DNA of 64,000 bases from Saccharina japonica. Its lineage: Eukaryota > Sar > Phaeophyceae > Laminariales > Laminariaceae. The DNA lies in NCBI GenBank assembly GCA_008828725.1, contig MEHQ01003461.1:1-64000 (forward strand), in the 5' to 3' direction. This document shows positions 21,594-30,249 of the stretch, one piece after another; the first letter of the stretch is position 1, and every line of letters begins with the position of its first letter. The notes under the pieces were generated by a model. It was not told the DNA's origin, did not search any database, and was given only the letters and a program-made list of their open reading frames with translations. Both the position numbers and the translations under genes were made by a program.

Positions 21594-22090
21594 TATGTGT
21601 GTTCTTCACATTAAACCTTCCTTTCTACCCGTCAACATCCAGCACACCCAGTGCCCGTGCCGATTCTTCATTCTAAAAAGGTACCAGTTCTGTGGTCACA
21701 AAACTACCACAGAGAGATACTACGCTGCAACACAGTAAGCAGAGCAGACAGTGCAATGCCATATACGACAGGCAAGAACTACCCTGCAAGCAATCCAGGT
21801 GCATGACAAAGAAAAAAAGAGTAAAAAAGAAAGAAAAAGCGAGAAGGAAAACATAAATAAAATAAAATAAATAAACATAATAATACAGCTAATCAACAAT
21901 CAAACAACCAAACAATAACATGACAAAAAAATAAAGAAAGTATCGTGCTTCTCCCAGAGGAGATCGACAATCAATAAAAATAAAATATAATGAAACGAAA
22001 TGAATTTGAATGAAAAATAACGTAACACAGAGCAAGACTAGGAACGACAGGAAAGGACAGGCAACCGGCGGAGCACACAAAAACACCGAA
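21594..22090. repeat. dispersed repeat family 1, copy 2
   Basis: Near-complete partner of 14133-14610 in the same orientation and order of landmarks. Confidence 0.8.
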
Positions 22091-22884
22091 TGCATAAGCA
22101 AGCGCCCAAATCACACTCCTCCTCCCTGCAGCAGGTGATTGCCTGCATCAGTACCGTCGGGATTCTGGAAATCAGCCCTATCAAGTGAGTCAGAGGCGTA
22201 ACACCACCGAAGACATGCGTCTCGCAAGGGAGGATACGTATAAAATATACACGTGGACCCTGCGCCAGGTTGCTGGACGTTTGCATATCTAATACGGTAT
22301 CTCATTTTGCATTTTATGTGTCGTCGAAGAAGCCTCAAGCATGTTCAGCCTGGGTCACTCGCCAAATGCGGGGCACGTACCCTTCTGCCAAGCAGAGGAG
22401 CTCTATGTCCGTTCTGCTTCATTTCACGAGCACTCTGCAGCAGCCTGGTATGTTTCGGGACGCTGGCAACACACAACACACCTCAAACAACATTTAACGA
22501 GTAAAGAGTCGAGTGACTTACTTTTAGTTTTTCAGTCAGTTATTAAACTACTGGTAGGAACGTCCGCTGTAGGTTTGTCCTGTGTTTCATGTCGCGTCCC
22601 TCTTTTGCGAAATTTATAAACAATTCGACTAAACCCGCCCTCTTTTGCAAAAACTATTGATTCACAGCATAGTAGTCATGATGCCCTCTTTATAGCGCAG
22701 TGTACTTAAGTACTTACGTGCGGAGTCCAATTTAGTGCGGTCCAATCGCTTGTCACGCAGTTGTCGCAGTTTAGAGCGGTCCCTGCCCTAAAGAGTGCCC
22801 GGTCCCTCTTTAGTGCGTTTCCCGGACTTCGCACTACAACGGAACGGCCACTCCTCCACATTAGAAAATAAAGTATATTATTAT
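22091..22884. other. spacer, nothing recognised
   Basis: Overlapping short frames only. A stretch of related TTTAGTGCGGTCC-like pieces at about 22730-22820 is noted but irregular. Confidence 0.35.
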
Positions 22885-23080
22885 GCGTGTGTTATTCACA
22901 ACAGCCCGTTCTTTATACCCGCCGACATCCAGCACACCCAGTGTTTTGTGCGAATCTTCATCCTAGAGATCCTAGAGATATACTATTAATAGTGATTTGG
23001 CCACAAAACCACCACACAGCTATACTACCATGCTACCTTTCAATGCAGTAAGCAGAGACGACAATGCGATGCCATCCATA
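22885..23080. repeat. dispersed repeat family 1, short copy 3
   Basis: CGACATCCAGCACACCCAGT and the following CTTCATCCTAGAGAT and CAGTAAGCAGAG blocks match the family, but the A-rich downstream part is absent. Confidence 0.65.
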
Positions 23081-23133
23081 TCCGACAGACATTGCGTATT
23101 GCGTATTTATATCCCATTATTCAAGTACGCTAC

Positions 23134-23400
23134 GGTCGCCCCAGCGGTCTAGCAGATAACCACGAAGTTTGCTATTGTAACGTTGATGTCGAGGGTTCGA
23201 GTGCCCGTATGGAGAGTTTTATTCTCAAATGACATCGAATGTCGAGAGCGCCTATTATAGCGTGTGTAGGCACAATTCGACGAGAGTCGACGAGGGAAGG
23301 AAGTGCTCCGAAATCTTCTAGCCATAGAAATGCAAGGCAAGTATCATATGTACCGTAGTAGGGAGGGAGGAGAAGAGCCTCCTTAGTGACTCTGGATCTG
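23134..23400 (+). mobile_element. tRNA-derived SINE, copy 1
   Basis: The head reads GTCGCCCCAGCGGTCTAGCA, with an A-box-like GCGGTCTAGCAGATAACC. A B box GGTTCGAGTGC lies at 23194-23204, about 50 bp downstream, which is the spacing of a tRNA-type RNA polymerase III promoter. A non-tRNA body follows with ATAGCGTGTGTAGGC, TTCGACGAGAGTCGACGAGG and GGGAGGAGAAGAGCCT. The body and head are shared with 26361-26645. No intact tRNA can be folded, so it is a SINE and not a tRNA gene. Confidence 0.75.
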
Positions 23401-23850
23401 ACTAAAGATGGAGAGAGAATAGATGGGGTGAAAATAATAGATGGGATCTAAAAAACAAAAAAGGTCGACGCGCGACCGACCGCACTGAATTGGGAACGCA
23501 GCTGTATTGGGTGATAATATGATATCATACGAATATTCGTAAAAACAAATGTGTCGTCCCCACCTCGAAGGATATATGGCACCCCATACGATACACGAGG
23601 AAAATGACACAGTGCCCCGACATATGTACAAACTGGGTACGTAGGACTGGGGACGAACGAAAAGGGCAGGTAAACAGAGGCACAACAAAAACCCCTCCAG
23701 CTTCCGTAGTTTACATTATTAATAGTAGGTCTGGTAACTTGCTACTTTCTCTGCCGTCTCCTTCCTGCTTTCGTCAACCGTACTCCAACCCCGGGGAGAG
23801 AGAGTAAGTGTCAGCCGATACAAAACAAACAGGTAAGTGTGAAATGTCCC

Positions 23851-23935
23851 CCTGATGGAGCTGCAACGGGCGGAATTCTCCATTGAATGTTTTGAAGTCT
23901 TATTATCTCGTTTATTCTGTTTTTTGGAGATGGTA
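23851..23935. repeat. direct repeat left of a palindromic GC island
   Basis: GGAGCTGCAACGGGCGGAAT, then CATTGAATGTTTTGAAGT and TCGTTTATTCTGTTT. The same block occurs about 800 bp to the right at 24657-24795. Confidence 0.7.
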
Positions 23936-23959
23936 TATACGAGGGCATTAATTAGTGGT

Positions 23960-24135
23960 TCGCGGTCTGCTGCGCGCAGCGCAACAGGCGACGCACGTGG
24001 TGTTGCGCGCAGCGCAACACGCCTTCGGCGCGTGTTGCACGCCGCAGGCGCACAAGCTCCCCGCAGGGGCCCGCGGAGGGCCCCCCGGGAGGGCCCCCGG
24101 AGGTCCCCTCGGGAGGACCCCCAGAGGGCCGCCGG
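23960..24135. repeat. GC-rich island of nested palindromes
   Basis: Successive self-complementary blocks: GTTGCGCGCAGCGCAAC, AACACGCC-TTC-GGCGCGTGTT, then a run of GGGCCCCC/GGGAGGGCCC and GTCCCCTCGGGAGGAC. It sits abruptly in AT-rich DNA. Four overlapping frames are open, so I do not call a gene. Confidence 0.75.
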
Positions 24136-24199
24136 AGTCGAAAACAATGCAATATATGCGCGAATATACGCCTGAAACCAAGTAAAAACGCCTTTAAAT

Positions 24200-24495
24200 T
24201 TATTATTGGCTGCGGCGAATAGAAAAAAGTGCCTGAAAAGAATAAAAGCCTACGGCGAATAGCAAAAGGTGTCTAATTTTTGTTTTCAACTAAGGCGAAT
24301 AGGACAAGGGGCCTCAAAGATTAGGAAAAAAAGACCCCCCAAAACATTTCTCGTCTCCGGCGAGAAAAAAGTGCGCAACAAAAATGTTCGCCTGTGGCGA
24401 AAAAAGTTGCGCGCCCAAAATCGCGTGTTGCGCAAAACGGTTATTTTGCTCAAAAGTTGCGCCAGCGCAACAGCAGCGCAACAGCACAACACTTA
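24200..24495. repeat. GGCGAATA / GTTGCGC motif-rich tract
   Basis: Repeated GGCGAATAG and GGCGAAAAA blocks, then dyads such as AAAGTTGCGCCAGCGCAAC. It continues the palindromic island to the right. Confidence 0.55.
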
Positions 24496-24656
24496 ATCAA
24501 TGCCCCGGTATATACTATACACTATGTACAAATGTAAAGTGCTGTACTTCACTATGCACTCCCTAATATTATTTTAATACCTGATACATTACGTCCTCGT
24601 ATTTTTTTATTTTGTAATATGCGTACCGGTATGTGAACCAAACAGATTAATGCACC

Positions 24657-24795
24657 CCTGGAGGAGCTGCAAAGGGCGAAAATACCAATGAGTGTTTGGA
24701 ATTTTTAGGATTTCGTTTATTCTATTTGCAAAGAAAGGGCGAAATTACTAATGAATGTTTTGAATGTTTAGGATTTCGTTTATTCTATGTGTGGA
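24657..24795. repeat. two tandem copies of the block at 23851-23935
   Basis: GGAGCTGCAAAGGGCGAAAA ... GGATTTCGTTTATTCTATTT, immediately followed by a second, shorter copy ending GGATTTCGTTTATTCTATGT. Confidence 0.75.
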
Positions 24796-24847
24796 TATGT
24801 TATGTATTAATAGTATACTGCAGTATTACTAGTTTAATACACGCCCC

Positions 24848-24975
24848 ACGTGTGTGTGTTGTCTTCAAATTACAATCGTTATTTCTACGTACCGAACAAC
24901 AACAGCAGTACACTCTGTTTCTGTCCTGATTCCTAATCCTAGGGATATTCAAATTATGTGGTCGCAGACTGTGAG
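24848..24975. repeat. dispersed repeat family 1, fragment
   Basis: A diverged match to the first 120 bp of the family (GTGTGTGTTGTCTTCAAATT, CCTGATTCCTAATCCTAGGG, TGTGGTCGCAGACTG). Confidence 0.45.
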
Positions 24976-25382
24976 TCAGAGAAAATCCAAAACAAAATAA
25001 AAGCAAATGAATGGGCAAAGCAAGTGAAATGCCAACGTACCGGGTACGAGAACACAACAACACGAGCCAAACCAAAAATAAGAACACAAATCGTTATGAA
25101 ATGAAACATAGTATAAATGACGCAAGGAGACAGACGCGCCCCTAGAAGAAACGCATACTCGTACGTGCCCAAGAGTAACAGATAACTGCCGCACGGGCGA
25201 AGCAGCACGACGAAGAAAAAGCTGTAGAACAAATACAGTTCTTTTTTTGTATACGTACTTCAGTACAATAATTAGTAATAATAGTGTACTTGCGCCGTTT
25301 CTTATGCAATTCGTTGTGGTTGGGGTTAATAAATGGACCGCTTTTGATCAAAGGCGAAAAAACAGCATAGTATGCAACTTAA

Positions 25383-25471
25383 CCCTTATAGGACTGGAGT
25401 CCCGTTTTGGGGACAAATTACTTATATTTAGAGTGGTTTGTCCCCAAAACGAGTCTGCAGTCCTAAAAGGG
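25383..25471. mobile_element. 89-bp piggyBac-type MITE
   Basis: Ends CCCTTATAGGACT and AGTCCTAAAAGGG are flanked on both sides by TTAA (25379-25382 and 25472-25475). A further inverted block CGTTTTGGGGACAAA / TTTGTCCCCAAAACG lies inside. TTAA target duplication with CCC...GGG termini is the piggyBac signature. Confidence 0.85.
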
Positions 25472-25475
25472 TTAA

Positions 25476-26360
25476 AAGGAAGCAGTTTTATCACAATAAA
25501 TATATATGAACATCAGTGATTAGGCACCTTCGATCATTCTGCGCCCTAGATTGTTCAGGGTCAGAAGTTACAAACTGACGTTCATATTTGAGCCGTCACA
25601 TAGGTTTTTATATGCATAACTTTTCCCCTTTTTCCCCCCTATCCTGTTGACTACTTTCTTTCGCCCTTTTATCCTCTCTCCGTCTTTAGTCGTTACTCAT
25701 ATCCGGGGTCGCCAAGTAGTATCGTCTCCCCCCTGCTTGCTACGACACGTGCCTTGAAATTCTATCGCGAGAAAAAATCAGCACTTTCTCCCCTCGTCGA
25801 CGCGCGTCGAAGTCTGCTGGGGTTATATCATTTGACAATTAGAATAACTAACAACAAGTAAGTACTCCTATAATACATCTACCCGGAACACCACAGTAGA
25901 GCTGCTGCATATAAAGACGAAAGCGGTTGCGTACAAGCCCACGCTCGCCCGGCTTTCAGCCTAACGGCATCGGGGAGGGACGATGCGGTGGATGTGATAG
26001 ATTATCAAGGATTTCTTGTGGATGAGATCTGTCTGGCAGCTCGTATATTGCATACCAGGTGTACTCGTACTGTTGCTGTTGTTGTTGTTGTTGTTGTTGG
26101 TGCTCTGAGCCTGTGTTTTATCATGCCCAACTGCAGTATAGAGTTGATACGATGCTCTCGACTCGCCGAGCGCACTCGGCATCTGAGTGGTGTCGCTGCT
26201 CGCTTGGCGTCGAAAGAGGGGCGTGCGCAGAGGCGGCACGCGGTGGTGGGGGTAACTCGATCCATTTGTTTTTTTGTACGAGTGCTGAGTATGATCGGGG
26301 AAGTACGTAGTACCTTCAGCTAATGATCTGAAAATAACACTGCTGCATAACTTGTAAGCG
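25476..26360. other. spacer with a (GTT)n microsatellite
   Basis: (GTT)n runs from about 26071 to 26100. Overlapping frames on both strands across it are microsatellite-driven. No gene is supported. Confidence 0.5.
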
Positions 26361-26645
26361 CGTCGCCCCGGTGGTCTAGCAGGTAACCACGAAGCCTGTT
26401 AACTTCTAGGTCGATGGTTCGAGTATGTATGTATGGAGATTGTTATTATTTAAATGACACCAAAAATATCGACAGCGCCTGTTATAGCGTGTGTAGGCAG
26501 AATTCGACGAGAGTCGACGAGGCAAGAAACTAATGAAATATTCTCGCGATGAAAATGCAAGGTACGTATGATATAGTACCGTAGTGGAGAGGGAGGAGAA
26601 GAGCCTACTTAGTGACCCCGGATCTGATTTGCGACTAAAAAAGAA
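26361..26645 (+). mobile_element. tRNA-derived SINE, copy 2
   Basis: The head GTCGCCCCGGTGGTCTAGCA continues into GGTAACCACG, and TGGTCTAGCAGG fits the A-box consensus fully. The B box GGTTCGAGTAT is at 26416-26426. The body matches 23134-23400 through the GAGGAGAAGAGCC block and the following TTAGTGAC...GGATCTGA. An AT-rich stretch follows. Confidence 0.78.
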
Positions 26646-27124
26646 TAGAGAACAGAAGGTGCTAAGATAACAAATGAATGGGATGGTAACAACTAAAAAA
26701 TTGGTAATATACAAGCTTCCACTCCGGGATGCTGTTCACTTGAAATCCCGGGGCTGTCGCAAGTTGAAAAGGGATCACACAATTTTTAGAACTTCCTTTT
26801 AGGAGCAAACATGGCATAGGCTGCTGTATTCACGACCAAGCATTGTAGTAGCGAGGGTCATTTCTAACGACGAACACATATGACAACGATATCATGTGTG
26901 AGATACAGTCTGCTCCCGGTGTCAGGAAGCTTCAGTTTGGTGTCCAGGCTCAATGCCGTATTTTGTTTTCCGACGTTAATGAAACTATTTAGGGATGGAT
27001 TCAAAGTTGATCCCACTGTTGGCAATGTTGCCATTCGTTGTTCGTGCCAATCGGAGGTAATTTTCCTCGACACATTGTGTTTCAGCGCAGGCGCCCACTA
27101 CTACTACTGTATTTGTGTCGAATG
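26646..27124. other. spacer, nothing recognised
   Basis: No supported feature. Confidence 0.35.
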
Positions 27125-27620
27125 GTGATTTTGTATGTCGAGTAGATTCACGGAGAACAACAAACTCGTGAATCTTAACGCAATTTTATTTGAACCCAAA
27201 AAACAAAAGCACGATCTTTGAAATTGTCGTGGCTTTACTCGTTGGTATTGTTTTGTTTGAAATAAATGCGCCTGATAATGGCACTGCTGCTGTCTACAAC
27301 CCACGCAACCCAGAGGTTTCCCGAAACGACGGTATAAGGGCATATCGCTGATTCTGTCTCGTACACCGATTGAGGACGGCGAGAACCTCCCCAGATAAAC
27401 ATGTGGGCGCTGGCGGACGAACGAACACGTTGTGGCCTCGAAACCTTGAGAAGGAAGGGACACAGCGCAACAAGGAGCGAAGCCAAATATCATGATAATT
27501 TGGGCGAGACCGGGCAGACGACCAGTGAGATTGGAACCTCGCCGGTCGGACCGGACCGACGGCGCGGGAGATTGAAATATCACAGGCTGTGTCGGGCTTC
27601 GGTTCGTGGTTTGAATATGT
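27125..27620 (-). repeat. dispersed repeat family 3, copy 2 (inverted)
   Basis: Inverted partner of 18885-19345, beginning with GAGTAGATTCACGGAG...CTCGTGAATC and ending with the GGCGCGGGAGATTGAAATAT block. Minus-strand frames over the GC-rich half are not conserved as a protein in copy 1. Confidence 0.7.
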
Positions 27621-28174
27621 ATCACAGGCCCGGCTCCACCCGCAAATATGCTTTGCTTTTATATATTCTTGGAGTTTGAAAAAACGGTCACCAACCGTGA
27701 CATACCACCTACTCTGTATCTGCTATCAGGTATTTATATGTCAAGACCTGGAAAGTCATGAATCGTGATACGCTGCAAATATGATAGAATCCTGAGTGTC
27801 ACGAATCGTGATTTTTGCTTTTGTTTGTCAGAAATTATGCTGGGCAGGTACCCACAGAATAGAGCACTACAGCAGCATACAAAACAAATATTATCAAGTT
27901 ATACGCAGAGTACAGAGAGTACAGTACGAAGGCCACACACAGAGCACACCCAGAGGACACACATATAACCTGATAACTTCAAAGAAAACAGTAACGAAAG
28001 CATAGCACAGAGCACATACGAAAGTTATTATAGAATCGAGTAGTAACAACCAGGGTACCTAATACATCACGAATCCCACACGAACACTACAAATAACACA
28101 TACGACAACAAACTTTCTACGCAGCTCGAATATTTGAGTATAATCTATTCAATCGGTTGAACTCACAGCTGACG
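27621..28174. other. spacer, nothing recognised
   Basis: Two CACGAATCGTGAT-like dyads near 27755 and 27800. Otherwise featureless. Confidence 0.35.
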
Positions 28175-28183
28175 TATTAGTAA

Positions 28184-28930
28184 GAGCAGTGGCCAAAATC
28201 GGATATACCCGATGGGTTTGTGGCCAAAACAGGGTACCATTGTATTTTCGTGACCACGACGACCTCAGGGCGCCATTTCTTTGGCCAGCGCGGGCCACCA
28301 CCCGACGCTGGCCACAAAACCATCGGGTATACCCGATTTTGGCTACTTACCCCCCCAAAAAGTACCCTATTATTACACCCACCTACCCGAAAATGGCCGG
28401 GCTGTTCGACCACAACGGCCGTTCAGCCCACCACGCACCAGCCGACGATTTCGACGTACCAAGCACCAGCATACGTATCACGACGTATGACGACGAATCT
28501 AGCCGAGTTCCAACCTGTGACCGACGTATCCATCTGCTTGATATATATCCATGATTTGGGTGATTGTCGATTTGGTGGTTTAGGCTCGGGGACCTAAATA
28601 AGAAAGCGCAGCATTAGAAGGTGAGCTTTCGCGCGAGCCCAGAATAAGAAAGTCAGCCTGAACCCGATTTCCGTTTTCTTGTGAGAGGGCTGGTACTACA
28701 TACAGTAGTACTGCTGTACACGTACTGTTGTGCTGTGATGTCGTGTGATGAGAGGTGGCTTCTGGTTGGGAGAAGGAGAGAAAGCGCTGTCAATCAGCTA
28801 CTGCTACTGCTGGGCTGCAGGTGGCTAGTTGCTTGTGGTTCGGAGACGAGGGAGAGAAAGAGCGGTGCTGTGTGGGTGGGAGAGGCGGCGAATCAATTAC
28901 TACTACTACTAGTACTACTAGTACTACTAG

Positions 28931-29025
<95 letters not shown>

Positions 29026-29032
29026 GCTACTA

Positions 29033-29104
<72 letters not shown>

Positions 29105-30233
29105 AACTACTACAGTAGTAACCATCTGAGAACGGTACTTTTTTTTGTGGGTTCTGCCGATGGCTGTACTGAAAGAACCAAGGCGACAATTCACACGCCG
29201 GTTGTGTCCAACAATGCCCTGAGTGAAAATGAAAATTCGCGTTCGCGTCGATCTTTATATTTTTCAGTTTTGCTTTAGTTATAGCCTTGAAAGGCTATTT
29301 TCGGTAAGGATTGCAAATGGCCAATATTCAATATATTTAATTTCGGCTGGCCCAGGAAACCATACTCTAGACCCGATATTGAAAATGTGTTCCCGGAGGA
29401 TTGTGGTGATTAGCTATACGATCATCTAATCACCACAATCCTCCGGGAACACATTTTCAATATCGGGTCTAGAATGTGGTTTCCTGAGCCAGCCGAAAAG
29501 AAATATATTGAAAATTGACCATTTGAAATCCTTACCAAAAATAGCCTGTTCAAGGCTATAACTAAAGCAAAACTGAAAAATATAAAGATCGACGCGAACG
29601 CGAATTTTCATTTTCACTCAGGGCATTGTTGGACACAACCGGCGTGTGAATTGTCGCCTTGGTTCTTTCAGTACAGCCATCGGCAGAACCCACCAAAAAA
29701 AGTACCGTTCTCAGATGGTTACTACTGTACTACTACCACTACTACTACTGTGCCGTGATGAGGAGGTTTTGGTTCGGAGAGGGAACGAGAGCACTGCGAA
29801 CCAACCACTACTACTGCTGTGCCGTGTTTTGAGGTTGGGAGTGTGTGGCTGCGCGAATCAACCAAAGCATGGATACGTATCGAGCGGATGGGTGGATATC
29901 TATCAAGCAAATGGTTCCGTCTGTAACAGGGCTGGCTGGGGGCATGGAAATCGATGAACTTGGTCGTGATAGTCGGCTGGTGCGTGGTGGGCTGAACGGC
30001 CGTTGTGGTCGAACAGCCCGGCCATTTTCGGGTAAGTGGGTGTAATAATCGGGTACCTCTTGGGGGGTGGGTGGCCAAAATCGGGTATACACGATGGATT
30101 TGTGGCCAGCGTCGGGTGGTGGCCCGCACTGGCCAATGAGATGGCGCCCTGGGGTCGTCGCGGTCACTAAAATACAATGGTACCCTGTTTTGGCCACAAA
30201 CCCATCGGGTATACCTGATTTTGGCCACTGCTC
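28184..30233. mobile_element. 2.05-kb foldback (Mutator-like) element with 9-bp target duplications
   Basis: The ends GAGCAGTGGCCAAAATC and its complement are flanked by the identical 9-mer TATTAGTAA (28175-28183 and 30234-30242). A 9-bp duplication with very long terminal inverted repeats is typical of Mutator-like elements. The arms meet around a 12-bp spacer at 29414-29425. The right arm is 808 bp. The left arm is 1230 bp because it carries a long ACT microsatellite and extra sequence. No transposase is encoded, so it is non-autonomous. Confidence 0.9.
28897..29117. repeat. (ACT)n microsatellite inside the left foldback arm
   Basis: About 70 triplets with few interruptions (AGTACT, TAGCTACTAT). 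The right arm has only a handful of ACT units at the equivalent place, so this arm expanded after insertion. Poly-Leu, poly-Thr and poly-Ser frames here are artefacts. Confidence 0.95.
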
Positions 30234-30249
30234 TATTAGTAATATTTGT

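Noticed and set aside
23134..23210. tRNA gene at the SINE head
   Set aside because: A and B boxes are present but the acceptor stem does not close and the body continues into a repeated non-tRNA sequence.
24061..24135. Integrated viral or bacterial DNA as the source of the GC island
   Set aside because: No viral or bacterial gene is recognisable; only composition is unusual, so the origin is left open.
28681..29129. Long open frames of poly-Leu, poly-Thr and poly-Ser
   Set aside because: They are translations of the (ACT)n microsatellite in three frames and have no gene-like flanks.
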